Assembly (NCBI RefSeq): GCF_022808775.1
Contig: NZ_JAKZLA010000010.1
Coordinates: 1 to 45,667 of the forward strand
Direction: 5' to 3'
Length of the DNA stretch: 45,667 nucleotides
Origin: Geothrix terrae
GTDB lineage: Bacteria > Acidobacteriota > Holophagae > Holophagales > Holophagaceae
The position numbers were made by a program, and so were the translations under genes. Below are positions 15,679 to 25,462 of the stretch, piece by piece. A model generated the notes under the pieces. The model was not told where the DNA came from, did no database searches, and saw only the letters and a program-made list of their open reading frames with translations. Each line of letters opens with the position of its first letter. Positions within the stretch are counted from its first letter, which is position 1.

Positions 15679-16251
15679 ATGAGTCATCCAAAACCATCCA
15701 GGTATCAAGAATCAGGTGGAATCGCCATTCTGATGGCCCTCATCCTGCTGAGCGTCGCGGCCGTGGTCACCGTGAGCCTCAGCCGTTCGGCCATCCGCGA
15801 GGCCCTCATCACCAGCAACGAATCCACCGGTCGAAAAGCCTATGAAATGGCAGACTCCGGCATCGACTATCTCATCACCTGGAGCAACACTCCCTACGTG
15901 ACGGCGCCATCCCCCACGGCGGAGATGATCGCGACCCAGTACCAGGCACTCTTGAACGCCATCGACCCGTCCAACAACTCCTTCACCGGCATGGATCCCG
16001 ACGGCACGATCAAGGTCACATTGTTGGCCTCGAACATCGGCGGGGACCTGACGCCAGGTACCTCAGGGTACCTGCAGACGAACAGCGTCGTTCAACCCGC
16101 CTTCGACCTGGAACTCCGTTACCTGGGTCATCCTTTTTCCACCTATAAGTCAAAAGGCCCGGCCTTCTTCATCGCCCGCAGCACAGGCAGGGCCAATATC
16201 GCAAACACCGGCCAGTCCTTCATCTCCCGTCGCGAAGCACTCGTCTACTGA
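15679..16251 (+). CDS. pilX: PilX-like minor pilin
   Basis: 190 residues. The hydrophobic helix GGIAILMALILLSVAAVVTV begins after a short polar leader and is followed by RSAIREALITSNESTGRKAYEMADSGIDY, which fits the PilX N-terminal family: an AE-less variant in which ADSGID takes the place of the usual AEAGI(D/E). The processing glycine is followed by G-I-A rather than F-T, and the usual +5 glutamate is absent, as in other PilX/GspK-like proteins. It lies between pilW and pilY1. Confidence 0.8.
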   Translation: MSHPKPSRYQESGGIAILMALILLSVAAVVTVSLSRSAIREALITSNESTGRKAYEMADSGIDYLITWSNTPYVTAPSPTAEMIATQYQALLNAIDPSNNSFTGMDPDGTIKVTLLASNIGGDLTPGTSGYLQTNSVVQPAFDLELRYLGHPFSTYKSKGPAFFIARSTGRANIANTGQSFISRREALVY

Positions 16252-16264
16252 GTCGAGGGAAACC

Positions 16265-19200
16265 ATGTCCAACGTACGCACTGCCCTTCTGTCCGGCCTG
16301 CTCTTGATCCTGGGCTCGAGCCTCAAAGCCCAGGTGGAACCCCAGCTCAGAACCAGGACCGACACCCTGGATGTTTACAAATCAGACGCCGGACAATCGG
16401 CGGTCGTCTGCCTCATGGACTTCAGCACCCTCAGCCGAGCGGTGTATGAGCCAGCAATCTACCTCACCAATAACGGCCGCAACCAGTACATCGCCAACGC
16501 TGGCGTGCCCGGCATCAATTGTAACAACATTGTTCAGGGCAAGGATTATGGCTATATTTTCCTGCTCAAAAAGGGGACGACCGAAGTCCGGCTTTACAGA
16601 TGGCCACAGAGCCAGGACTTCTATAACGGGAATGGGCATGGCCCTGCCGCCACAGCCGTTATTGGAACTCCCTATCAATTTTCCGGGAGCAGCAACACAC
16701 AGTCCAAGGCGAGCGTTACCACGGGTTCCTCGGACGCGGACACCATTGCCCACATCACGCACGTCCGGTTCACCATCAACGGGCGCAGCGTGGATCTTCC
16801 ATGTCCCTCCCAGATCTGGGACTCCCCCTACTCGGCTGATTCCAGCAACCCGCGCCGCCCCAGCAATTCCGGTATCGCCAATTTCCAACATACCCAAGCC
16901 GGATCGGACGGCCCCCATTACGATCCCTGGTCTGAGGCGAATCTGAGCGGTACGAACCCAGCTTCGGGATCGGACCTTCAGAACATTCCCGATGGTTATG
17001 TGCCAATCGGCAACTTCTATTATCCCTTTGATTACATGGCGTGGATTTTCGGATCCAAAGAGATCGGGAACGGATTCTGCTGGTCTACCGCCCCAACCTC
17101 CGGCAACTATGCCTCGCCCACCGGCTATGCGGTTCCCGCTGCGACGGAACAGACGACGGTCCCCGGAATGAGCGGCAAGGTCACGGCAGAGGGCTGGTTC
17201 AACGGACTGCCCGTGATGGCCAGGTACCAGGCACTGAAGATGGCGGCCATCAACGTCTTCTTGGACTACGTGGGGAAGGTGAACATCGTCTATCGCTATG
17301 TGGATGGGCGTGTCGACAACCCGCTCAACTCCGAGGAGGGCATCGACTGGGGCAACGTGGGCCCGGTAGACAACAACCCGTCCCAGAGCAGTCTGTGGAA
17401 CGACGTAACCATCAGGAACCGGAAGTATCTTCGCAAGCTCACCAATGATGCGAGCACTGGCGTGTCCACCAACGCCACAAGCCTTCAGCTCATGGGCCCT
17501 TCCGGATGGAGCCAGGTCTACCTCCAGGCCCCGAAAACCTACGACGCGCTGAATGATTTCATCGAGGCCACCGGCAACAACGATCCCTGCAAATTGAGCG
17601 GTGGGACCATGGATCCGCGGACCCCGCAGCCCTGGGCATACGCTTTGGCCAACACCTACTATCGGACGACCGTCGAGCCCACGAAACACAGCATGACGGA
17701 CATTTTCCCCGCCTCGTCGGCCACGTGTCCCGGCCAGAAATACGTGATCATGTTCCCAACCGGTGGGTTCACGGATTCGACCGGCATCGGCTCACCCACA
17801 AGCATCACCGAAGACGCCGCCATTGCTTATGGCAGCAAGCAGGGGGCCATCCCTTCCGGCGTCGGAGGAGGCGTCCCCCAGATCAACGGCAATTATCCAG
17901 GGGCCCCGCTTTGCCAAGGCCCCAGCGCCACCGGATCCCTCACCCCGGGGAGCATTTCCTTCCATCCCGCGGCCCTGGCTTCTGTCGCGGCGTTCGCTGA
18001 AGCCACGACCAATACGTCTTCCCATTGGGGCGCTCCCTGGGAAATCGCCCCGGGCACCACCCGAAGCTCGGCGAACCCGGGCCTTCAGACACTGGTTGTG
18101 AGCGTGGGCATTCCCGGGAGCGTCTACTGCGGGTCTTCCCACAACCTTCGCAGCGCTTCGGCTCAGTTCTTCCGCATCGCCCAGTGGTCGGATCCAACCC
18201 GAAAGGACCTGGGATACGGCAAGTGGTATTCCGACAAGCCAGGCTATGACACCTCCGTCGTGGATCCCACCAACCCCGGCCAGGTCCATTACTACCCTTC
18301 AGGAAGTCCGACCCAGCTGGAGGATAATTTCAGGAACGCTGTCGCCTATATCGTGGCCGGTTCCGCCTCCCTGTCGGCCCCCGCAACCCCCTCGACCGGT
18401 GCCCGCGTCACCACCCAGGCCTACTTCGGCATTTTCCGGACCAGCCGCACGCCGGTCTGGTCGGGCAACCTCTTTTCCGTCGGACTCAAGAGGAGCCTCA
18501 ATGCCGCAGGGACAACGGAAGTCCTGTCCTTCTACGATTCCCAGAGCCGGAACACCATTGCCTCCTATACCCCCACCGATGCTCTGAATCAGCCCCTTCT
18601 GGACAACTCAGGCCAACCCATCGTGATCACGGGAACCAATGATTTCGATCACCGGCACCTCTGGTCCGCCTTCGACATTTTCGGTGCCTACCTCAGCACG
18701 GATTACTCCAATGGCGTGCCGCCCTACACCGACGGCGTCGCAGGAGGCAGCGGGCTGCTTTGGAGCCAGCGGAACGTATACACCCTGAACGGTTCAGCCT
18801 TGGCAAGATTCGCCTCAGACAACACCACCCTGGTGAATGCCCTCGTCGCTCAGTTCACCGCGGCGGGCTACACGCCTACACCCACCACGGCTTCCGTCCA
18901 GAAATTCATCAATTTCATCCGCGGACAGCACAGGAATCCCACCTACGCCGCCACCAACAACCGCATCGACATCATGGGAGATATCGTCAATTCCTCGCCT
19001 CTGGCCATCGAGCTCGGATCGGACAACATCCGAGATCTGCCATCCTCCATCGCCTGGCCCAGCACGGGCACAGACCCGCATGTGAGGCTCGTTCTGGTGG
19101 GAACGAACATGGGGCAGCTCCACTGCTTCGTGGAATCCGCTTCCACGGATGCCGACGGCTACGTAAAGGCGAAGGCCACTGAAGCCTGGTCCTTCATCCC

Positions 19201-20863
19201 ACCCGATGTGCTGAACACCCTCTATCAGGTCTACCTGAACGATGGCGTCAACGATGTGTTTCCTCATACCTATACGGTTGACGGGAACCCCGCGCTGTTC
19301 TGGGAGGACGTTCCTCCCTCCGGCTCACCCATTGGAAACACACGCGTAGACGCTACGGAAGACGCCATCATCGTCTTCGGCATGCGAAAAGGCGCAAGAA
19401 GCTATTACGCGCTTTCCCTGAGTGGAACCGGTGGCACCCCGGGGCTTCCCAAATTCATGTGGAAGCTCGATCCGCAGACCTCAACGATCGATACGGTCAA
19501 GAGAATGGGTGCGAGCACCGCAACCCCCGTCTTCACTTACATCAGCACCGACGGGACGCTGGCCACGAAAACAGCGGTGTGCTTCCTCCCTGGCGGCTAT
19601 GCCAACCCCGAAATCAATGCCCGTTATCGCGTCAGAACCAACCCGCCCATCACTTCGAGCCAGGGGATGGGGCGATCCATGCTCGCCTTGGACCCTCGGA
19701 CGGGCACCATCCTCAAGACTTGGGATTGGTCTGGAGATGCCAAAGTCGGCGCCATCCCTTCCGCCGTTTCTCCCCTTGGAATCTTTTTGGGCTACCCGCT
19801 GGTCCATCGCATCTACTTCGCGGACATGAAGGGCAATGTGATGGCCTTGGACTCCGCCTCACTCAGTGGTGCGGACCCAGCCAACGGATACCCGGGAGGA
19901 TTCCGCCTGGACACCAGCATCATGAACAACTGGAGAGCGACGCCGCGGTTCATCTACAGCAATTCCGCCTTCCGCTTCAGCACACGGCCAGAGACAAGCC
20001 TTCTGGACAGCGGTTATCCGGTCCCCGCCGTGAAATTGGGCAATCCTCCTCCTTCACAGCCGAATTTCGCTCCCATGACGGCCATGGTCGCCATCGGATC
20101 CGGCGATTGGAACAACCCAACGGACGCGGATGAATCTGTCTCAGATGGGACCATCACGCTCAAGAGCTATCCATCCCTTACCAATCGCATGCTTGTTTTT
20201 GCGGATCGGCAGGATAGTAATAACCAAGGGACGGATACATCAGGCATTCCAGAGAGCAGCCTTCAAGAAATCAAGGATACAAGTGACCTTAACTTTAATT
20301 GGACCATCAGCTATACCAATGACAATGGGAAGGTGACACCGGGTGACCCCAATTACCTTTTTGCGAATAGTACAGGTTATTACTACGATCTTCTGAATGG
20401 CTCCCTGCCAGGTCAGGCCTATCTGGACACCACGCATGACAAAGTGCTCGTCAGCCCTTTGATCAAGCAGAATTCCATCTTCTTCTCCATTTTCAACATC
20501 AATGGGAATTCGGGTTACAAGTGCTCCTCGAATGCCTTCACCAGGACATTCCGTGAATGCGACATACTTCGTCCCTTGGGTATTTCGAGCCAGAGCAAGC
20601 TCGAGGCCTCGACGCTCGTGGGCGACACGGACACCCTCAACCGGAGTTCAGATTCCTGCAGCGGATTGGCCTTCTTCTTCAATTCCCTGGCCAGCGAGAT
20701 GACGGATACGGGAGATCGGGTGATTCAAGGCGGTGCCGTCACGGCTGCCTCGACGACCTCCTTCAATCAGCAGACAGGATCCAACACAGCCTCGCTGCAA
20801 AATGTCCGAGACACTTCCAAGCAGGCAGGACTCAAGCTCCGTTCCTGGCGCGTGGTCCGATAA
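16265..20863 (+). CDS. pilY1: PilY1-like type IV pilus tip adhesin
   Basis: 1532 residues with a Sec signal peptide (about 1-22, ending LKAQ). Residues about 48-60 (VVCLMDFSTLS) and 490-505 (KYVIMFPTGGFTDS) line up with the first and later segments of a von Willebrand A domain, but the metal-site motif DxSxS reads DFSTL, so it is degenerate. Residues about 710-760 contain QAYFGIFRTSRTPVWSGNL, and 935-1330 form the PilY1 C-terminal beta-propeller, with LVLVGTNMGQLHCFVES, TYTVDGNPALFW and the STDADG loop that may bind calcium. PilY1 controls pilus extension and surface attachment. The last 500 bases are clearly less GC-rich. A strong terminator follows. Confidence 0.85.
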   Translation: MSNVRTALLSGLLLILGSSLKAQVEPQLRTRTDTLDVYKSDAGQSAVVCLMDFSTLSRAVYEPAIYLTNNGRNQYIANAGVPGINCNNIVQGKDYGYIFLLKKGTTEVRLYRWPQSQDFYNGNGHGPAATAVIGTPYQFSGSSNTQSKASVTTGSSDADTIAHITHVRFTINGRSVDLPCPSQIWDSPYSADSSNPRRPSNSGIANFQHTQAGSDGPHYDPWSEANLSGTNPASGSDLQNIPDGYVPIGNFYYPFDYMAWIFGSKEIGNGFCWSTAPTSGNYASPTGYAVPAATEQTTVPGMSGKVTAEGWFNGLPVMARYQALKMAAINVFLDYVGKVNIVYRYVDGRVDNPLNSEEGIDWGNVGPVDNNPSQSSLWNDVTIRNRKYLRKLTNDASTGVSTNATSLQLMGPSGWSQVYLQAPKTYDALNDFIEATGNNDPCKLSGGTMDPRTPQPWAYALANTYYRTTVEPTKHSMTDIFPASSATCPGQKYVIMFPTGGFTDSTGIGSPTSITEDAAIAYGSKQGAIPSGVGGGVPQINGNYPGAPLCQGPSATGSLTPGSISFHPAALASVAAFAEATTNTSSHWGAPWEIAPGTTRSSANPGLQTLVVSVGIPGSVYCGSSHNLRSASAQFFRIAQWSDPTRKDLGYGKWYSDKPGYDTSVVDPTNPGQVHYYPSGSPTQLEDNFRNAVAYIVAGSASLSAPATPSTGARVTTQAYFGIFRTSRTPVWSGNLFSVGLKRSLNAAGTTEVLSFYDSQSRNTIASYTPTDALNQPLLDNSGQPIVITGTNDFDHRHLWSAFDIFGAYLSTDYSNGVPPYTDGVAGGSGLLWSQRNVYTLNGSALARFASDNTTLVNALVAQFTAAGYTPTPTTASVQKFINFIRGQHRNPTYAATNNRIDIMGDIVNSSPLAIELGSDNIRDLPSSIAWPSTGTDPHVRLVLVGTNMGQLHCFVESASTDADGYVKAKATEAWSFIPPDVLNTLYQVYLNDGVNDVFPHTYTVDGNPALFWEDVPPSGSPIGNTRVDATEDAIIVFGMRKGARSYYALSLSGTGGTPGLPKFMWKLDPQTSTIDTVKRMGASTATPVFTYISTDGTLATKTAVCFLPGGYANPEINARYRVRTNPPITSSQGMGRSMLALDPRTGTILKTWDWSGDAKVGAIPSAVSPLGIFLGYPLVHRIYFADMKGNVMALDSASLSGADPANGYPGGFRLDTSIMNNWRATPRFIYSNSAFRFSTRPETSLLDSGYPVPAVKLGNPPPSQPNFAPMTAMVAIGSGDWNNPTDADESVSDGTITLKSYPSLTNRMLVFADRQDSNNQGTDTSGIPESSLQEIKDTSDLNFNWTISYTNDNGKVTPGDPNYLFANSTGYYYDLLNGSLPGQAYLDTTHDKVLVSPLIKQNSIFFSIFNINGNSGYKCSSNAFTRTFRECDILRPLGISSQSKLEASTLVGDTDTLNRSSDSCSGLAFFFNSLASEMTDTGDRVIQGGAVTAASTTSFNQQTGSNTASLQNVRDTSKQAGLKLRSWRVVR

Positions 20864-20883
20864 GGATCTCCACTTGTCCAACC

Positions 20884-20909
20884 AAGGGGCCCCTTCGGGG
20901 GCCCTTTTT
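20884..20909 (+). terminator. Rho-independent terminator after pilY1
   Basis: A 10-bp GC-rich stem (one G-T pair) closed by a C(TTCG)G tetraloop and followed by a run of T's, 20 bases after the pilY1 stop. It ends at the convergent priA stop codon and may work in both directions. Confidence 0.9.
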
Positions 20910-23180
20910 CTATCCGAACTGGATGGGATCCCGGTCCAGGCTGATGGGTCCTGAAGGTTCCAAAGGGTGGCGCGCAAGGACTTCACCCAGGGCGCCGCGG
21001 GTGCCCTTGAGCAGCAGGTGCATGCGCCAGCGGTCGCGCACGCGGGGCACGGGGGCCTCCAGGGGACCGAGCACCCGCAAACCCGGGACGGTCAGGTGCT
21101 GCCGGAAGGCCTCGAGGGCTTCGCGGGCTTCCTTCGGGGTGTCCGCCTCGGCGCGGTAGAGGCTGAGGGCCGTGAAGGGCGGGTAGCCCAGACCCTCGCG
21201 GAAGGGCAGCTCCGAGGCCGCGAAACCTTCGAAGTCTTGGGCCAGGGCGAAGGTGATGGCCGGGTGCTCCGGCGAGTAGGTCTGCAGGATCACGCGGCCC
21301 GGCAGCTCGGCCCGGCCCGCGCGGCCCGCCACCTGGGTGAGCAGCTGGAAGGTGCGCTCCGAGGCCCGGAAGTCCGCCACCTTCAGGCCCTGGTCCGCGT
21401 TGAGCACGCCCACCAGGGTGAGCTTGGGGAAGGTGTGGCCCTTGGCCAGCATCTGAGTGCCCACCAGGATATCCACCTCGCCGGTCTCGGCGGCCAGCAG
21501 GCCCGCCTCGAAGGAGCCCCGACGGCGCGTGGTGTCCCGGTCCAGGCGCAGGATGCGGGCGGCGGGGAAGAGCTGGTTCAGGTGCTCCTCCACCTGTTCC
21601 GTGCCCTCGCCCACGCCCCGCAGGTGATCGGCCCCACAGTCAGGGCAGGCCTCCGGCGGCACGGTCTCGTGTCCGCAGAGGTGGCAGCGGAGGCGGAAGT
21701 CACCCCGGTGGTAGGTGAGGGAGATCGCGCAGTGGGGGCAACCGAGCGTCCTGCCGCAGGCCCGGCACATCCAGAAGTTCTCGTAGCCCCGGCGGTTCAG
21801 TAGGAGCAGGGCCTGCTCGCCTTTGGCCAGGACGTCCGTGAGGGCCCGCATCAGCGGCGGCGCGAGGATGACCTTGCGCCGCATCTCCCGGTAGGCATCC
21901 CGCAGATCCACGACCTCTACGGCCGGAAGGGTGATGCCCGCGGGTCGCTGCTTCAGCTGGAGCAGCCGGTAGCGGCCCGCCTGGGCGGCCTGCCAGCTCT
22001 CCAGACTGGGCGTCGCGCTGCCCAGCACGATGGGGCAGCCTTCGAGCTGGGCGCGCTTGATGGCCAGATCCCGGGCGTGGATGCGGGGATGCTCCTCGGA
22101 CTTGTAGGAGCCCTCGTGCTCCTCGTCCACCACGACGAGCCCGATGTCCCGCAGGGGGGCCATCACCGCGTTCCGCACGCCCACGAAGAGATCCGCCCCG
22201 TTGAAGAGCAGCCGAACCACGTCACCGTGCTTCTCGCCGGCGTTCAGGCCCGCGTGGCCCACGGCGATGCGGCCGGGAAAGCGGGCCTCCAGGCGATCCA
22301 GAAGCCGGGCCGTGAGGCCGATCTCCGGTACCAGCCAGAGCACCCGCCGGCCGGCGGCCAGCACCCGCTCCGCCAGGGCAAGGTAGACCTCGGTCTTACC
22401 CGAGCCTGTGACGCCCTGGAGCAGGTGGACGCCGAAGGTCCCGAGACCTACGGCTTCCAGGGCCGCCCGCTGCTCGTCATTGAGGACCACGGTGCGGTCC
22501 GCGCCGGCCTCCCGGCGCTGGGCCAGCAGGTCCACCCGTTTCATCCGTTCGAGGAGGCCACGCTTCTCCAGGGTGCCCAGCACGGAGGGGCCGACGCCCG
22601 CAGCCTCCAGCAGCTCCGGCTCCATGAGGGCGCCGCCGGCCTCCTCCAGGGCCAGCAGGATCTTCGCCTGGGCGGGCGTCACCCGGGGCGGATGGGGCGC
22701 GCCGGTGAGGCGCACCTCTGTGAAACCGGCGCCCCGCAGCAGGGGCCGGTGCAGCAGCGTGGGCAGGATGGACGGATCCCGGTGCCAGGCCTCGCCCAGA
22801 TCCGCCAGCACGCCCCAGGCACCTCGGTCGCGGTGGAACGATAGCCGCTGGCCGTCCTCGTCCGCCTCCCAATGGGGCAGCAGGGCCTGGGGCAGGCTCA
22901 GGGGTAGAAGGTGGGCCTCCAGGCAGCCGTAGTAGCGGGCGGCGAAGGCCTGCAGCTCCCGCAGCTTCGGCGGCAGCAGGGGGAAGGGATCGATCACGGC
23001 CTCCACCGGGCGCAGCTTCGCCGCGGGAGGCGCGGGATCCGGCCCCATGGCGAGCCCCACCGCCAGGCTGTTCCGCACCCTCACCTGCACCCGCACGCCG
23101 GCCGGCAGGCCCTCTGGCGCCAGGTAGGTGAGCGGCGGCAGGGGACGGTTGAGCTGGATGCGGACCGGGACGAGGGTCAT
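20910..23180 (-). CDS. priA: PriA, primosomal replication-restart helicase
   Basis: Superfamily 2 3'-5' DNA helicase that recognises stalled or repaired forks and reloads the replisome. The 756 residues contain the N-terminal 3'-DNA-binding domain, Walker A GVTGSGKTEVYLALAE, Walker B with VVVDEEHEGSYK, helicase motif LGSATPSLESW, a zinc domain with eight cysteines in four CxxC pairs (CRACG, CPHC, CHLCG, CPDCG), and late motifs GTQMLAKGHTFPKLTL and QVAGRAGRAELPG. Its ATG overlaps the stop of the upstream gene by four bases. Confidence 0.96.
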   Translation of the reverse strand: MTLVPVRIQLNRPLPPLTYLAPEGLPAGVRVQVRVRNSLAVGLAMGPDPAPPAAKLRPVEAVIDPFPLLPPKLRELQAFAARYYGCLEAHLLPLSLPQALLPHWEADEDGQRLSFHRDRGAWGVLADLGEAWHRDPSILPTLLHRPLLRGAGFTEVRLTGAPHPPRVTPAQAKILLALEEAGGALMEPELLEAAGVGPSVLGTLEKRGLLERMKRVDLLAQRREAGADRTVVLNDEQRAALEAVGLGTFGVHLLQGVTGSGKTEVYLALAERVLAAGRRVLWLVPEIGLTARLLDRLEARFPGRIAVGHAGLNAGEKHGDVVRLLFNGADLFVGVRNAVMAPLRDIGLVVVDEEHEGSYKSEEHPRIHARDLAIKRAQLEGCPIVLGSATPSLESWQAAQAGRYRLLQLKQRPAGITLPAVEVVDLRDAYREMRRKVILAPPLMRALTDVLAKGEQALLLLNRRGYENFWMCRACGRTLGCPHCAISLTYHRGDFRLRCHLCGHETVPPEACPDCGADHLRGVGEGTEQVEEHLNQLFPAARILRLDRDTTRRRGSFEAGLLAAETGEVDILVGTQMLAKGHTFPKLTLVGVLNADQGLKVADFRASERTFQLLTQVAGRAGRAELPGRVILQTYSPEHPAITFALAQDFEGFAASELPFREGLGYPPFTALSLYRAEADTPKEAREALEAFRQHLTVPGLRVLGPLEAPVPRVRDRWRMHLLLKGTRGALGEVLARHPLEPSGPISLDRDPIQFG

Positions 23181-24403
23181 CGGCCCTTCGCGGCGAGGGC
23201 GCCCCAGCGGGCCGCGAGGTCGGGGCGGTTCAGCCGCGTGGCAAGGTCCCGGGCCTTTCCCGGAAGGCCAGGCCAGCTCACCACCTCCGCCGCCTCGTTC
23301 AGGGCCTGGTCGGCGGCTCCGATGTCTCCCTGGGAGACCAGGGTCTCCAGCAGGAGGCCGAGACCCCAGTCCCAGGAGATGGCGTTGTTCCCCAATTGCA
23401 TCTGCCCATCCAGGACGCCGTCCCGGAGGTCATTCCAACGGGGTTCCAGGACCTCCCGGATCGCCGTCCAGTCGCTGCGGGCTTTCGCGTCCTTCAGATA
23501 CGCCTCGAAGATGCCCTGGGGCGGCCAGAACCCCGGCGGCGTTCCGGGCAAGGCCGGAATGGTGGCGAGCAGGGGCTGGAGGGGCCACCCGCCGCACTTC
23601 TGCGCGGCGGCGATCCAGAGCTGCCAGGTGGCGAAGCTCTCCGGCGACCGGCGCAGCAGCTCCTCCAGGGTCGCCTTGTGCCGTGTGAGCACCGCGATCA
23701 TGGACGGGGAGTGCTCCGCCGCAGACCTCCGGATCCGAAGGCCGAGCAGGTATCCCAGGGATCCATCGGGAGCGCCGCCGGCCTCGCGGAGGCTGGTGTC
23801 CAGCTGCTGGGCCGCCGCAGCCCATATCTTCAGGTCCGCCTCGGGATCGAGCGGCTTCACGGGGGCCGGCTCCGAAGGCGCCGGCGTGGGTCCGGGAAGG
23901 TTCAGGGCCTTCTGCGTCCGCCGGGTCGCCACAGCGAGGTATTCCTGGCACAGCGCCGAACGCGCATCCAGGCGGTCCGGGTTCTGCCGGAGGAAGGCCT
24001 CCAGTTCCTGTGCCCGGGAAGAGATCCCAGCCTGCTCCACCGCCCGGCCCAGCGCCCCGGGCATGGGAGTCTCGGCCCCCTCGGCCTTCACGCGGCCCTT
24101 CGCATCCACCAGGGCCCAGTGGGCCCCCTTCGCCCAGCCGAAGCGCTCCCGGAGGACGGGCGCAAGCGCATCCGGCTTCTTCCCACCCGCCACCACCTTC
24201 AGGGGCAGGTTCAGCAGGATCATCGGTTCCTCGTCCAGGGCCGATCGCATGCCCGCGCCCCAGGCAGCCCCTTCATCCTCCAGGACCAGCCAGGTGCCGA
24301 ACCGGTTCCGCTTCAGTTCCCGGTCGAAGGCTCCCGTGGGAGATGTGGGCGGGCGCTGGGCCAGCAAAAGGGCGGGCAGCAACAGCAGCATCAAACCGCG
24401 CAT
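23177..24403 (-). CDS. Hypothetical exported protein upstream of priA
   Basis: 408 residues from ATG 24403, which has GGAG eight bases before it. The N-terminal signal peptide is MRGLMLLLLPALLLAQ. The first 110 residues (WLVLEDEG, PMILLNLPLKVV, AHWALVDAKGRVKAEG) weakly resemble a thioredoxin-like fold without a CxxC motif. The rest is helical with many aromatic and Ala/Leu residues, reminiscent of TPR-like repeats. A Pro-rich linker lies near residue 175. I do not recognise the family. It overlaps priA by four bases, but a secreted protein is unlikely to act with PriA. It diverges from tsaD. Confidence 0.7.
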   Translation of the reverse strand: MRGLMLLLLPALLLAQRPPTSPTGAFDRELKRNRFGTWLVLEDEGAAWGAGMRSALDEEPMILLNLPLKVVAGGKKPDALAPVLRERFGWAKGAHWALVDAKGRVKAEGAETPMPGALGRAVEQAGISSRAQELEAFLRQNPDRLDARSALCQEYLAVATRRTQKALNLPGPTPAPSEPAPVKPLDPEADLKIWAAAAQQLDTSLREAGGAPDGSLGYLLGLRIRRSAAEHSPSMIAVLTRHKATLEELLRRSPESFATWQLWIAAAQKCGGWPLQPLLATIPALPGTPPGFWPPQGIFEAYLKDAKARSDWTAIREVLEPRWNDLRDGVLDGQMQLGNNAISWDWGLGLLLETLVSQGDIGAADQALNEAAEVVSWPGLPGKARDLATRLNRPDLAARWGALAAKGR

Positions 24404-24426
24404 GGGGAGGGCTCCAGGTGCCAAGT

Positions 24427-24432
24427 TACACT
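24427..24432 (+). promoter_or_regulatory. -10-like TACACT, six bases before tsaD
   Basis: TACACT is followed by six bases and the tsaD ATG, with no Shine-Dalgarno sequence. This predicts transcription starting at or beside the A of the start codon. No good -35 hexamer is visible at the usual distance. Confidence 0.45.
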
Positions 24433-24438
24433 ATCCGG

Positions 24439-25461
24439 ATGCTGATCCTCGGCCTGGAATCCTCCTGCGACGACTGCTCCGCCGCGGTGGTGGAGGAGAC
24501 GGCCGCGGGCCCCGTGCTGAGGTCCCTGGTGCGGGAGAGCCAGGACGCCATCCACGGCCCCTTTGGAGGCGTGGTGCCCGAACTGGCGGCGCGGGAGCAC
24601 CTGCTGCAGGTGCGCGCGGTCATGGGCGGGGCCCTGGCGCAGGCCGGAATCGGATGGAAGGACCTGGACCGCATCGCCGTCACCCGCGGGCCCGGCCTCG
24701 TCGGCAGCCTGCTGGCCACCTTCAGCGCCAGCAAGGCCCTGGCCTGGCGGGAAGGAATCCCATGGGTGGGGGTCCACCACCTCCTGGGGCACCTCAACGC
24801 GGCCCGCTTCGCCGCGCCGGACCTGCCTTTTCCAGCCCTGGCGCTGCTGGTCTCCGGCGGCCACACTCACCTCTACCTGGCGAAGGACTGGACCTGGCTC
24901 CAGCTCCTTCAGAAAACACGTGATGACGCGGCGGGCGAGGCCTTCGACAAGGCCGCCCGCATGCTGAATCTGGGCTATCCCGGCGGCCCGGTGGTGGACG
25001 CCTGCGCCCGCACCGCGAGCAAGGCCGCGGACCCCTTCACGCCGCCGAAGTTCCGCGACGGCAAGGCCTCCTGGAGCTTCTCGGGCCTCAAGACCGCCGT
25101 GAAGCTGCGCGTGGAGCGGAGCCCGCGCCTGGCCTCGGCGGGGGCTGACGATCCCGAGGTCCAGGGGCTCTGCCGCAGCCTTCAGGAGGCCATCAGCACC
25201 TGGCTGCTGAAGCCCGTACCCACACTGGCCGAGGAGCATGGCGCCAAGAGCCTCGTGATCAGCGGCGGCGTGGCTTGCAACTCGAGGCTGCGCGCCGACG
25301 CGGCGGCTCTGGCCGCCCGGGCCGGCCTGATCCTGGCCATCCCCGAACCGCGCCTCTGCACGGACAACGGCGCCATGATCGCCGCCGCGGGCGCCCTGCT
25401 GGAACCGGACGCCGAGCCCTGGATCCAGAACGCCGACGCCGACCTCAAGCTTGGAGCCTGA
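24439..25461 (+). CDS. tsaD: TsaD, tRNA threonylcarbamoyladenosine transferase subunit
   Basis: Transfers the threonylcarbamoyl group to A37 of ANN-decoding tRNAs, with TsaB and TsaE. The 340 residues show the ASKHA fold: LGLESSCDD at the N terminus, VTRGPGLVGSL, the metal ligands H114 and H118 in VHHLLGHLNAA, SGGHTHLYL, GEAFDKAARMLNLGYPGG, and the late SGGVACNSRLR and CTDNGAMIA motifs. The N-terminal block reads ESSCDDC where the family usually has ESSCDET. The gatC start lies just after its stop. The start is ATG 24439; upstream in-frame codons overlap the divergent gene and show no similarity. Confidence 0.96.
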   Translation: MLILGLESSCDDCSAAVVEETAAGPVLRSLVRESQDAIHGPFGGVVPELAAREHLLQVRAVMGGALAQAGIGWKDLDRIAVTRGPGLVGSLLATFSASKALAWREGIPWVGVHHLLGHLNAARFAAPDLPFPALALLVSGGHTHLYLAKDWTWLQLLQKTRDDAAGEAFDKAARMLNLGYPGGPVVDACARTASKAADPFTPPKFRDGKASWSFSGLKTAVKLRVERSPRLASAGADDPEVQGLCRSLQEAISTWLLKPVPTLAEEHGAKSLVISGGVACNSRLRADAAALAARAGLILAIPEPRLCTDNGAMIAAAGALLEPDAEPWIQNADADLKLGA

Positions 25462-25462
25462 C

